Shown here: positions 45,810 to 54,740 of the stretch, piece after piece
Position numbering within the stretch: the first letter of the stretch is position 1
How the letters are laid out: every line of letters begins with the position of its first letter
Source: a virus
Length of the DNA: 64,000 nucleotides
IMG/VR virus record: IMGVR_UViG_3300046804_004123
Span: 1 to 64,000 of that record
Reading direction: 5' to 3' (one strand)
Made by a program: the position numbers and the translations under genes
The notes under the pieces: generated by a model
Told to the model about the DNA's origin: nothing
What the model saw: only the letters and a program-made list of their open reading frames with translations
Database searches by the model: none

Positions 45810-48599
45810 TTATGAAAGTGTAGATCTTAAACTTCTTGAAGCAGAAGAATTTTGTGAAATATAAATTGGAACTATTTGGGTTGGACCAGGAACAGGTTGT
45901 GGAACAACTTTTTCTATTACTGCCACAGTTGGTCTATCTATGACAGTCACAGAAGCATTTCCACCATCAAAATCATTTTGATGAAGACGCATTTGCTCTA
46001 AAGCTCGTTCTTCAGGACTTTTTCTCTTTTTATTAAGTTCATATTGCAAATAATTTTGTATATCTTTAAGTAATTTTAAATTAGAACCTTTAGTATCATA
46101 AGCAGATTGAAATAATCCTGTTCCAAAAATACCTCTAGTATCTTTAATTTCCAGTTTACCATCTATAATTTCTAAAGATAAATTTTGTTGTCCAAATATT
46201 TTTTTATCTACTCCCAGATCTCTCATTAAATTTGTTATATTAGTTCTTAAAGATTGGGCATTCATTTGTGCCTGTGGAGATCCTGGCTTCAAATTTGGTT
46301 GAGGTTGAGTTGAAGGTTTTAGAATTTCTATTTTTGCATTATCAACAACACCACCACGATCTGGATCTTTTTTAAGAGTTCCTGGTGGAAATCCTTTTAA
46401 CTTTTCCATAGCGGTTGGACTCAAATCCAAAACTCTATCTCCAACATACGGTCCTCTATCAGTAATTGTCACAATTACACTTCTACTACCAGAAGTAATT
46501 TTAACTTTTGTTCCAAATGGAAGTGATTTATGAGCAGCCGTTAATTCATTACCAGTATATACTGATCCACTAGCGGTTCTTTTTCCATAAAATCCTGGAC
46601 CATACCAACTAATTTGTCCACTTAATGTTTGACCAGATGGGACTAAATTTGGTTTTTGTTGAGGAACAGCTCTTGTTCCTCCAGAAGCTCTTAATGAATT
46701 GGCAAATTGTACTAACTCTTGATTGGAAGCTCTAAATCCAACACCATTTAAATGGAGTGAAATGTGTGGATATACACCATTACTTGAACTAATACTTCTA
46801 CCAGAAGCACCTTGATATCCTAATAAAGTTCCTTTTGGGATGACTTCCCCATCATTAGTTCCCTTATAAGGCATATCTCTAAAATGCCCCATAAGAACTT
46901 CATATTCTTTATCCTTTTCTTTAAAGAAATAGGCACCATAAAATCCAAATCCATGCCCAGATGGTCCTAAAGCATCTGGAGTTCCTTGAAGACCAACAGA
47001 TGGTCCACCTTTTGTTCCCTTTTTCTTATAAATTAAATCTCTTGGAGCATAAATTGGTGTTCCTATACCTCCTGGTAAATTCATGTTTAAACCAGTTTGT
47101 TCTCCGTCAGTATCTCCAGGAGGTCCAATCCAGGCACCCGATGCAAATCCGCCAACTGCTCCAGGATCATAATCATCTGGCGACTCTGTTTGATCATTTG
47201 GAGTTCTTCTTGATCCAGAATCTGTATCTTTATATTTCTTTCTTATATCAAGAAGATTATTATAACTCTTCATAAAATCATTCAATAGTTTGAGATTTTT
47301 TTCTTCTCCAATTAACGTTCTTTCTTCCTTATTAACATTATTCTCAAACATCTTAAAATAATTTACAGTTTCTCTTGCCTTTCTTCCTTTTGCAGTTCCT
47401 GCTGGTGATGCGTAAGGACTTGCATAAGACTGCCCACCACTTTTAGTTGTTAAGTTAACATCAGAAGGACTACCTCTTCCAGTTCCTTCTGACGGTGGTA
47501 TATTTCCAATTCCTCTTCCAAAACCAAACATGTTACCAAAGAAGTTTCTAATTGTTCCACCAACAGAAAGTTTTTGAACTTTTTGTGCTTGATTTACTGC
47601 CTGGTATCTTTCTCGTTCTTGCTTGGTAAAACTCGCACTTTGCCAAGAGTTTGGTAATTTATTTGCAGTTCCAGATTTATCATTAGGATCCATAACACCC
47701 ATAATTTTTGTTCCATTACGAGTAATAGGTGCCATAATTAATGGTTTAGCTCCTTTTACTGGTGTATTAGTTCCTGATTGTAATAATAAACTAGTTCCTG
47801 TATTGGGATTATATCCAGGTGCTGGTGCTGCTTGTGCTTTTTGTGCTCTTTGTTGTATTGATTGATTATATTGTTGAGCACCTTTTTTTACTGCAGGGTT
47901 TTGTAGTGCAGTTTTATAATTTGCATAAGTTTTTCCAGTTGTACTTGAATAATATTTCCCTTTACTTCTGGCATATGCTTGTGCCGCTTTTGCTGGTGGT
48001 TTATAACCCAAAAATGTCATTAATGCTTTAATTCCATCATCTAATTGATTGAATAAAGTTATTGCCTTTCCAATTTCTTTTTCTGCAGTTTTTATAGTAT
48101 CAAGTGCAAATTTAAATGAACCACCAATCACGGGCATTAGGGTTTTGGTTAATTCTAAAATACCCATCATACCTTTGGCAATAATATCAAAAGCAAATTT
48201 TAAAACTTTACCTATCCATGGATTATCTTCAAAAAACTTTTTTATTTTTCCTAGTACATCTTGAAGTTTTTTAACTATCATCGGTAAATTGTTTACCAGA
48301 ATTCCTAATAAAATTATTCCAAAAAGTTCTTTTAATTTATCAATAATACTTAATGGTTTTGCCAACAACATTCCACCAATATTTTTTAATGTAGATCCAA
48401 TAGTGCGTGGAGACTCAATTTTTTTCTCTTTCTCTTCAACTTTCTTTTTCTTCATTTGAAATAAAGAAAACTTTTTCTTTTCTTTTTTAATTTTATCTAA
48501 TTTCTTTCTATTAAAAACTAAAAGACTTTTAATGTTAAAAATGTTTAACTTTAGTTTCTTTGTATTTTTTTCTGCTGGTTTTCTTTCTGTTAGTTTCAT
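45810..48599 (-). CDS. Baseplate hub/tail lysin with M23-like and RlpA-like domains
   Basis: 929 aa. A Lys-rich N-terminus leads to hydrophobic helices (about 85-190, including GIILLGILVNNLPMIV). An Ala/Gln-rich linker follows. An M23 peptidase-like domain at about 515-615 (GHGFGFYGAYFF, LMGHF, PKGTLLGYQGASG, PHISLHLNG) precedes an RlpA-type double-psi barrel at about 660-735 (SWYGPGFYGKRTASG, LTAAHKSLPFGT, ITDRGPYVGDRVLDLS). RlpA enzymes cleave naked peptidoglycan glycan strands. Here the Glu expected after TASG is Ser, while the His and Asp are kept, so activity is uncertain. Probably delivered by the tail to open the host wall. Confidence 0.75.
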   Translation of the reverse strand: MKLTERKPAEKNTKKLKLNIFNIKSLLVFNRKKLDKIKKEKKKFSLFQMKKKKVEEKEKKIESPRTIGSTLKNIGGMLLAKPLSIIDKLKELFGIILLGILVNNLPMIVKKLQDVLGKIKKFFEDNPWIGKVLKFAFDIIAKGMMGILELTKTLMPVIGGSFKFALDTIKTAEKEIGKAITLFNQLDDGIKALMTFLGYKPPAKAAQAYARSKGKYYSSTTGKTYANYKTALQNPAVKKGAQQYNQSIQQRAQKAQAAPAPGYNPNTGTSLLLQSGTNTPVKGAKPLIMAPITRNGTKIMGVMDPNDKSGTANKLPNSWQSASFTKQERERYQAVNQAQKVQKLSVGGTIRNFFGNMFGFGRGIGNIPPSEGTGRGSPSDVNLTTKSGGQSYASPYASPAGTAKGRKARETVNYFKMFENNVNKEERTLIGEEKNLKLLNDFMKSYNNLLDIRKKYKDTDSGSRRTPNDQTESPDDYDPGAVGGFASGAWIGPPGDTDGEQTGLNMNLPGGIGTPIYAPRDLIYKKKGTKGGPSVGLQGTPDALGPSGHGFGFYGAYFFKEKDKEYEVLMGHFRDMPYKGTNDGEVIPKGTLLGYQGASGRSISSSNGVYPHISLHLNGVGFRASNQELVQFANSLRASGGTRAVPQQKPNLVPSGQTLSGQISWYGPGFYGKRTASGSVYTGNELTAAHKSLPFGTKVKITSGSRSVIVTITDRGPYVGDRVLDLSPTAMEKLKGFPPGTLKKDPDRGGVVDNAKIEILKPSTQPQPNLKPGSPQAQMNAQSLRTNITNLMRDLGVDKKIFGQQNLSLEIIDGKLEIKDTRGIFGTGLFQSAYDTKGSNLKLLKDIQNYLQYELNKKRKSPEERALEQMRLHQNDFDGGNASVTVIDRPTVAVIEKVVPQPVPGPTQIVPIYISQNSSASRSLRSTLS

Positions 48600-48605
48600 G
48601 GTTTA

Positions 48606-51236
48606 TTACACTACTACGATGCCGTACATGGAAGGAGTCATAAACACGTAATCATTACTTTCATCAATAGGAGAAATAGAAGGTACTGATGTTCCAGAAG
48701 GTGATGATGGTGACAAAGGTTTAGATCCAGTAGATCCCAAATTCATGGTCTTTGTTGGTAATGTTATATAATTAATAGATGGTTTTTGTTTAGAAACTTG
48801 ATATTTTGATGTGCCACTAATGGTTTCTTTTACTGGAATAACATATAATTTAGTATTATCAACAAAAGGTTTTTCTGAAAAACCTTTTGTTGGACGTTGA
48901 ATTATTTTTTGAGTTATATCAATTGGATTATTTACAATTACTTTTGGTTCAATAGTTGATATTTGTGGAGGAGTAATTTTTTGCTGTGGTTGAGGAGCAA
49001 TTTTTGAACTATCCGCAGGCATATCAACCTTTGGCATCTTCATCGGTTGAGCATTTTGCGGTAAAGACTGTGTATTAGAAAGAACTGGTGTGTTTGATGA
49101 TTTTCCTCCGCTTCCAAGTGTAGGTCTAATTCCACCACCCCCAGGAGGTCTTCTTGCTGATCTATTTTTTCTTTTTATTTCATTAGACTCTTTATCAAGT
49201 AAATTTTTAAATTCTTCTAAAACCTTATTGAACTCAAAAATTATATCAGATTTCATCGCATTAACAGTATCTTGTCTTTTAACTGCATTTGCAAAACTCT
49301 GCCACAATCTACCAGCATTTTCACTAATATCTTTTAATAATGGTCTAAAAAGCATCGATGGGCGAGTAGGAATAACCTCTTCACCAGGAGCAAGTAATGC
49401 TTTTCCATAATTACCAAGTTGTTTTGCTCCAGATGCAATCATCGCAGGAACACTATCAATTCCTAAAGATCCTGGTCCACCAACAGTTCCACCACCAGCA
49501 AATAATGCAGGAATTGTTCCACCTTTATTGAAAGATAATCCAGAAGTAATAGTATCCCTAATATCTGTAGGAAGATTTACTCCTCTTTTTAAAAGTTGTT
49601 CTGCTGCAACATTTCTAGTTATTTTATTTCTAGATTTTAATAATGTGAGTAATTCATCATCGGATGCATTTGCGTAAAAAGATCTCTCGGCCTTTACAAT
49701 ATCCTGGTCTTGTGATTTATTCAAATTATTTTCTATTTTACGTCTAATTAAAGTTTTATTTACAACTTCTGGATTAAGTTTTTTTTGCGGTCTTATAGTT
49801 TTTGTAGTAGGTTCAGAAACAGTTTGTTCTGGAATAACATTAACTGTTCTCTGTGGTTTTACTGTAGGTTCAGTTGGTTCTGGTGTTAATTTTGGTTTTG
49901 GGAAGGATCTACTAGATTGTGGCAGTCCAGTTCTTCCTCTCAATCTTCCTCCAGGTAAGGCATTTACAAGTGCAAATAATCCTAAAAGTCCTTCAAATCC
50001 TTGGGTAGCATTTTGTTGTTGAGTTGCTCGACCTGGTTGAAAAACAACTTTAGGATTATAATCTCTCTTTGAAAAAACACCAGTTGAATTGGTAGCTTCA
50101 ACTATTATTATATCACCTTGTTTTGTTGTTGTTCTTTGTTGTTTATATCCAGACTGATAATACTGTGTTACAAGATTTTGAACAACTGTTTGAAGATTTT
50201 TAGGAATATTTTGTTGTTTTACTGCAGTAGATGCTGCTAATTGAGGACTAGGAGTAGCTTGATTTTGTTGAACTGCTTGTGTTGCTGTTACGGGAGTTGC
50301 CGCTTGTGGTGGTGGAGGAGCAGCTGCTGGTGCTGGAACTGGTGGTATGGGTAATCCTTTCTGATTTAATAATTTTCTAACGGGTTCAAACGCATTTGTT
50401 GCAATAATCAGGCTAGCAAGAGCCTCAAGCATCGGACCACTTCTTCTAGGATTTCTGACTAAACTATCAATACAATCCTTAAGAGGTAAACAATCATCTA
50501 CATTTTGTGCAGGAGACTTTGGACAATTACAAGGAAGTTTTGGTTTTGATCTGAAGAAATCTATAAGACCTTTAAGTGCATTCGCAACCTTTAATATCTT
50601 TCTAACTAATCCTAATAATTTAATAGCACCAAAAACTATTAAAAGTTCTTTCCAATAATCTTTTAGGAACTGGAAGAACTGCTTAAGTTTCTCTTGGTTT
50701 TCTGGTTTCTGTAACCATCTGAATGCATTATTGATTAAAATACCAGTAAATATTATTGAAAAAAAATCAATTAATTTTTGAAAAATACTTTTTGCTGGTG
50801 CAAGAATAGTGTTAAAAGTTTTTCCTAAAAATCCTTTAAAACCACTTTCTAATTTGTTCTCTTTATCTTTAACTTTTTCTGCGGCAATTTTCTTTTTTGC
50901 TTCTTCTAGATCTTTTTTCTCTTCTTTAATTCTAGAAAGAAAATCTAAAGATAATTGCTCTTTAATTTGAGATAATAATTTATTAGACTGCTCTAATACT
51001 TTCTGTATTCCAAAATTAGACTGTATATACTTTACTAAACCTTCTTTTTTATTTTCGTCAGTCTTATCTGGAATTAAAGACTCTGGAATTAGTTTTGCTA
51101 ATGGTTTAATAAAACTAAATTTTGTTCTCTTTAATTCAACTCCAGGTTTAATGGCACCACTAATTAACGTAGACTTAATATTTCTACGATTTATTTTTGG
51201 AATAGATGGTGCCTTATAAACCTGATCGATTTCCAC
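48606..51236 (-). CDS. Large tail/hub protein with helical membrane-like segment
   Basis: 876 aa from a GTG start; no closer ATG fits. The Lys-rich coiled N-terminus (1-135) is followed by amphipathic and hydrophobic helices (IIFTGILINNAF; ELLIVFGAIKLLGLVRKIL) at about 155-225, then a Cys-rich CNCPKSPAQNVDDCLPLKDC segment and an Ala/Pro/Gln linker. The C-terminal half is beta/low complexity. Its N-terminal architecture matches the downstream 929-aa protein, suggesting duplication. It may be a tape-measure or hub component analogous to T4 gp29. It overlaps the gp51 gene by 23 bases. Confidence 0.55.
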   Translation of the reverse strand: MEIDQVYKAPSIPKINRRNIKSTLISGAIKPGVELKRTKFSFIKPLAKLIPESLIPDKTDENKKEGLVKYIQSNFGIQKVLEQSNKLLSQIKEQLSLDFLSRIKEEKKDLEEAKKKIAAEKVKDKENKLESGFKGFLGKTFNTILAPAKSIFQKLIDFFSIIFTGILINNAFRWLQKPENQEKLKQFFQFLKDYWKELLIVFGAIKLLGLVRKILKVANALKGLIDFFRSKPKLPCNCPKSPAQNVDDCLPLKDCIDSLVRNPRRSGPMLEALASLIIATNAFEPVRKLLNQKGLPIPPVPAPAAAPPPPQAATPVTATQAVQQNQATPSPQLAASTAVKQQNIPKNLQTVVQNLVTQYYQSGYKQQRTTTKQGDIIIVEATNSTGVFSKRDYNPKVVFQPGRATQQQNATQGFEGLLGLFALVNALPGGRLRGRTGLPQSSRSFPKPKLTPEPTEPTVKPQRTVNVIPEQTVSEPTTKTIRPQKKLNPEVVNKTLIRRKIENNLNKSQDQDIVKAERSFYANASDDELLTLLKSRNKITRNVAAEQLLKRGVNLPTDIRDTITSGLSFNKGGTIPALFAGGGTVGGPGSLGIDSVPAMIASGAKQLGNYGKALLAPGEEVIPTRPSMLFRPLLKDISENAGRLWQSFANAVKRQDTVNAMKSDIIFEFNKVLEEFKNLLDKESNEIKRKNRSARRPPGGGGIRPTLGSGGKSSNTPVLSNTQSLPQNAQPMKMPKVDMPADSSKIAPQPQQKITPPQISTIEPKVIVNNPIDITQKIIQRPTKGFSEKPFVDNTKLYVIPVKETISGTSKYQVSKQKPSINYITLPTKTMNLGSTGSKPLSPSSPSGTSVPSISPIDESNDYVFMTPSMYGIVVV

Positions 51237-51405
51237 TTTGCTGCTGTGCCTTTAAGTTTTCTTCTTCAACGTGTTGTTGTAAAAGAGAAACGTAGATTTC
51301 TCTTTCCCAAGGCATCATATTCTCTAACTCTGTCAAAGAATATTTATGGTGTTGCATCATGGCAAAATTAATTTTGAAATATGACTCAAGACTAGTATGA
51401 GCCAT
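51214..51405 (-). CDS. 51: Baseplate hub assembly protein, gp51-like
   Basis: 63 aa from the ATG at 51405; an upstream TTG at 51411 is less likely. The core MMQHHKYSLTELENMMPWER is followed by EIYVSLLQQHVEEE. This is the short helical pattern I associate with cyanophage gp51, the catalyst of hub assembly, and its position right after gp26 supports it. The start is two bases after the gp26 stop, implying translational coupling. Confidence 0.7.
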   Translation of the reverse strand: MAHTSLESYFKINFAMMQHHKYSLTELENMMPWEREIYVSLLQQHVEEENLKAQQQSGNRSGL

Positions 51406-51407
51406 AC

Positions 51408-52130
51408 TCAAGTGAAAAAACTGGCAAGACCCTCCAATACGACTTCACTTTCAACTTTAGTTTTTGGATTTTTAACTTGAATTTTATGCGATAATTTTGG
51501 CATGGTGGTAAAGAAGGTTTCAATCTCCTTCAACTGCTTGGTATTCATCTGATCAACAAATTCTTTCACTTCTTTTTTAGTACAATCTGCTGCAGACCAC
51601 GACTCCTCTTGATTGTAAATCATATCAATACAAGAAACAATCATATCTAAAGATTTATCAACATCATTATTATCACTATTATATTCAAAGTTATTTTCAA
51701 CAAATTGTTCTAGTGATGGATATTTCATCTTCATGGAAAGTTCATCATCTAATCTAACAATTTGAACATGCTCTGGATCTTTTTGAACTTTAATTTCATC
51801 AATACCAATTTCCATCTTAACTTGAGTTTCCCCATCATCTGGGCAAATCACATTAACCTCAACAGTTTCTCCAACTGATTTTGCTCTAACATTTAGGAAA
51901 ATATATTCAATATCAAAAGTTGCAAGATCTGCAATCTTAACACCTTTTGTAAGAATACATTCTGTTAAGATTTGAACAATAGCACTAGTTATCTGCTTCA
52001 TATCTTCAGATTCTAGTGCCATAATAAGAATTTTTTCTTCCCTCACCAAAAAAGGTCTGTATCTTATTTTCTTTCCAGTCGAAGGAATTTCCAACTCATG
52101 AGTTGGAGTATTAATTTTAGGTAAAGGCAT
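51408..52130 (-). CDS. 26: Baseplate hub subunit gp26
   Basis: 240 aa. The N-terminal LPKINTPTHELEIPSTGKKI and YRPFLVREEKILIMALES are characteristic of T4-type gp26. A middle beta domain (VNVICPDDGETQVKMEIGI) and a helical C-terminus (VSCIDMIYNQEESW; KEFVDQMNTKQLKEIETFF) follow the usual layout, and length is close to the family. Gp26 participates in the central hub assembly pathway together with gp51 and gp27. Transcribed from the divergent region at 53.0 kb after the gp54-like gene. Confidence 0.85.
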   Translation of the reverse strand: MPLPKINTPTHELEIPSTGKKIRYRPFLVREEKILIMALESEDMKQITSAIVQILTECILTKGVKIADLATFDIEYIFLNVRAKSVGETVEVNVICPDDGETQVKMEIGIDEIKVQKDPEHVQIVRLDDELSMKMKYPSLEQFVENNFEYNSDNNDVDKSLDMIVSCIDMIYNQEESWSAADCTKKEVKEFVDQMNTKQLKEIETFFTTMPKLSHKIQVKNPKTKVESEVVLEGLASFFT

Positions 52131-52160
52131 AATCCTTTAATACAATTCAGGTATGATTAT

Positions 52161-52982
52161 TTAGGGAACTAGGTTTCCATATGGATCCAACTGATATGTT
52201 GGACCATATGGACCATATGGTTTATATTGTTGGGTATATTGTTCAACTCCCGAAAGCAAGTTTGCGATAGGATCATTAGCAGCGTTTTCTTCAACAACAA
52301 GAGGAGCAAATTCTCTTCTCATAATATAACGATCATAATTCATAGTAACAGTAACTTTCATAATTTCTGCTTCTCCGTAAGCAACTGGTATTGATGTAAC
52401 GGACTTAGGAAAAGCATTAACTAATTGGAAAGATATATTTGTGGCTTGAGAAGATGCAAAATCTCTCTCAAATTTCTTTATAAAAAAACCATCAGTTTTA
52501 TAATATTTTGGATAATTATATCTTCTATAATATCCAGGAGTTGGAGAATTATCTCCTTGTATTTGGGGAACAATTCCACCAGCAGCCCCAGAAATAAAAT
52601 CCATCCAAGCCTCAAAAAATCCTAAAACTTTATATTGCCTATCAATATAAAAAGTAAAATCAATATCAGTATTAATTCTTGTATGTGCAAATTCTTGAGC
52701 AACTCCCATATAATTATCCTTTACTTCGGCAGTTGCATATGAAGAAGTTGGAAGAGATGCTTCAGAACATAACAGACCTAATTTATTACCAAAATCTAAA
52801 GTAAAATCAATAGATCCATATTGCGTTCCATTTTTTAAAAATTGTAAAAAAGAAGTTGTATTACTGGGTGATAACCAAGATGGAGTAATTGAAACTTCAA
52901 ATAAATTTGTTCTTGCCAATCCACCGTCTAGGAGAATAGGCAAAGTACTCATATTAACTGTGCCAATCTCTGGTACTTTCAT
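52161..52982 (-). CDS. 54: Tail-tube-like baseplate protein, gp54 type
   Basis: 273 aa. It has the tube-fold pattern: CSEASLPTSSYATAEVKDNY, TRINTDIDFTFYIDRQYKVL, GFFEAWMDFISG, a long beta hairpin and YGEAEIMKVTVTMNYDRYIM. This resembles T4 gp54/gp19-family proteins that start tube polymerisation on the baseplate. The tail is Tyr/Pro/Gly-rich (YKPYGPYGPTYQLDPYGN). The assignment to gp54 rather than another tube paralogue rests on adjacency to gp26 on one side and gp4/gp48/gp53 on the other. Confidence 0.65.
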   Translation of the reverse strand: MKVPEIGTVNMSTLPILLDGGLARTNLFEVSITPSWLSPSNTTSFLQFLKNGTQYGSIDFTLDFGNKLGLLCSEASLPTSSYATAEVKDNYMGVAQEFAHTRINTDIDFTFYIDRQYKVLGFFEAWMDFISGAAGGIVPQIQGDNSPTPGYYRRYNYPKYYKTDGFFIKKFERDFASSQATNISFQLVNAFPKSVTSIPVAYGEAEIMKVTVTMNYDRYIMRREFAPLVVEENAANDPIANLLSGVEQYTQQYKPYGPYGPTYQLDPYGNLVP

Positions 52983-53022
52983 TTCTAAATATCTATAAGA
53001 TACTATGTTATGAATTATTTAG
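52983..53022. promoter_or_regulatory. Divergent promoter region between gp54-like and gp4 genes
   Basis: 40 bases between two diverging starts. It contains the near-palindrome ATCTATAAGAT. The minus strand reads TATAGATA, one mismatch from the T4-type late TATAAATA, and the plus strand reads TATAAGATA. Both directions could be served by late promoters here. Confidence 0.4.
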
Positions 53023-53454
53023 ATGTCATATAAGGGAAAATATAAACCATCATATCCACAAAAATACAAAGGAGATCCTACAAATATTATATACAGATCT
53101 TTGTGGGAAAGAAAGTTCATGGTTTATTGTGATACCAGAGAAAATATTTTAGAATGGGGATCTGAAGAAATTTGTCTCCCATACCGTTCTCCTGTGGATA
53201 ATCGCATTCACAGATATTTTCCAGATTTCTATATTAAAGTAAATGAAAATGGGACGATTAAAAAATATTTAATTGAAGTAAAACCAAAGAAGCAAACGAT
53301 AGAACCAAAAGTTCAAAAAAGAAAAACAAAAGGATACATCTACGAAGTTGTAGAGTATGCAAAAAATCAGGCAAAATGGAGAGCAGCAAGAGAATTCTGC
53401 GAAGATCGTCAGTGGCAATTTAAAATTATCACAGAAGATGAACTAGGTATTTAA
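53023..53454 (+). CDS. 4: Head completion protein gp4
   Basis: 143 aa. Starts MSYKGKYKPSYPQKYKGDP with IIYRSLWERKFMVYCD, LEWGSEEICLPYRSPVDNR and RYFPDFYIK...YLIEVKPKKQ, all hallmarks of T4 gp4 (also called gp50). The FPDFYIK/IEVKPKK pair is the PD-(D/E)XK nuclease-like core of the family, thought to trim or seal DNA at the packaged head before tail joining. First gene of the plus-strand island; next start two bases after its stop. Confidence 0.9.
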   Translation: MSYKGKYKPSYPQKYKGDPTNIIYRSLWERKFMVYCDTRENILEWGSEEICLPYRSPVDNRIHRYFPDFYIKVNENGTIKKYLIEVKPKKQTIEPKVQKRKTKGYIYEVVEYAKNQAKWRAAREFCEDRQWQFKIITEDELGI

Positions 53455-53455
53455 A

Positions 53456-53860
53456 ATGCCAAGAAAAACAATTAAACAAAGAAAAAAAACTAATACTGAT
53501 ACTGATGATAATATTAATAGGATTCGTAATGTAACTAATAATTTAATTGGGAACGAAGATCCAGATGATTTAATGCTTGAGATAATTGATGCATTAACAG
53601 AGAGTGAAAAAGTTCCAAAGACTGGAAAGTATTATGTGTTTGTATATAATCCAAAAACTCCAAATATTCAATATGATCAAAACCCATTAGTTGCGGTTAC
53701 TGATGTTTTTTCATGGGGATTTAGGGGAATTAATTTTCACTGGAGAGAAGTTCGTCAATATACATGGGATGAAATTGCTGGAGGAATTTATGAAGTATAT
53801 CCTTCAGAATTAAAAGACTTACAAACCATTCCATTTGGAAAATTTCGTCTAAATAATTAA
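53456..53860 (+). CDS. Conserved T4-like cyanophage protein between gp4 and gp48
   Basis: 134 aa. A basic, disordered N-terminus (MPRKTIKQRKKTNTDTDDN), a short helix (DDLMLEIIDAL) and a conserved-looking core: KTGKYYVFVYNPKTPNIQYD, PLVAVTDVFSWGFRGINFHW and EVYPSELKDLQTIPFGKF. I recognise this type from the same place in other T4-like cyanophages but know no tested function; position suggests a structural or assembly role. Starts two bases after gp4 and is followed after 12 bases by gp48. Confidence 0.7.
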   Translation: MPRKTIKQRKKTNTDTDDNINRIRNVTNNLIGNEDPDDLMLEIIDALTESEKVPKTGKYYVFVYNPKTPNIQYDQNPLVAVTDVFSWGFRGINFHWREVRQYTWDEIAGGIYEVYPSELKDLQTIPFGKFRLNN

Positions 53861-53872
53861 AAAATAGCCAAA

Positions 53873-54739
53873 ATGGCAGAAGAAACAGACCAATTAAGAT
53901 ATCCTGCAGATTTTACAATTGAAAAACAGACTGATTATTTTGAAATTCAAGTTAAATCATATTCCAGAAAAGAAGGTGAGTTTATTAATAGTGCTTTAAT
54001 TGGAGAGATAAAAAAAACAATTTATTTACCTATGCCATCCAACATTCAAGATGCGAATGCTGTTGGTTGGGGTGAAGAAAAAATGAATAACATAACCGCA
54101 GGAGCATTAAAAGCTATTGAAGGTGCAATGGGAATTAATGTATTTGATTTACCAACCAGTGTTGAACAAGCAAAAGATAAAATAAACAAAGCAATAACAG
54201 ATTCTGGAATAACTGGACAAGATGCATCAAAATTATTTAATAGGTCTCTTGCTGCAGAAGCAGTTAATATTTTTGGTGCAAATGTGAGTGTTGATCAAAT
54301 ATTAGCACGTCAATCTGGAAAAATATTTAATCCAAATTTGGAATTATTATTTAGCGGAGTAACTCTTCGTGATTTTAGATTTTCATTTAAAATGACTCCT
54401 AGAGATGAACAAGAATCTAAGAATATAAAAGAAATTATAAGAACTCTTAAAAAATATATGTCTGCAAATAGAGCAGGTAAAGAAAATCTTTATTTAAGCA
54501 CTCCATATGTTTTTCAACCAGTTTATAAAACTGGTAGTGAAAACCATAAATTTTTACACAGATTTAAACCATGTGCATTAAAAGGAGTGTCTGTTAATTA
54601 TACTGGAGAAAATGTTTATGCAACATACTATGATGGAACTCCAATATCACTAATAATGGATTTAAATTTCCAAGAACTACAACCGTTCTATAGTGATGAA
54701 TATGATAGTGGAGAAGGAGCATTAGGAGTAGGATACTAA
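53873..54739 (+). CDS. 48: Baseplate tail-tube cap gp48
   Basis: 288 aa. An N-terminal beta region with SYSRKEGEFINSALIGEI and IYLPMPSNIQDANAVGWGE leads to an Ala-rich helical middle. The core FRFSFKMTPRDEQESKNIKE then IIRTLKKYMSANR resembles T4 gp48 (TPRSTEDL...), and a C-terminal beta part contains FKPCALKGVSVNYTG and GTPISLIMDLNFQEL. Gp48 sits on the hub and, with gp54, nucleates the tube. Next gene begins one base after its stop. Confidence 0.8.
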   Translation: MAEETDQLRYPADFTIEKQTDYFEIQVKSYSRKEGEFINSALIGEIKKTIYLPMPSNIQDANAVGWGEEKMNNITAGALKAIEGAMGINVFDLPTSVEQAKDKINKAITDSGITGQDASKLFNRSLAAEAVNIFGANVSVDQILARQSGKIFNPNLELLFSGVTLRDFRFSFKMTPRDEQESKNIKEIIRTLKKYMSANRAGKENLYLSTPYVFQPVYKTGSENHKFLHRFKPCALKGVSVNYTGENVYATYYDGTPISLIMDLNFQELQPFYSDEYDSGEGALGVGY

Positions 54740-54740
54740 G

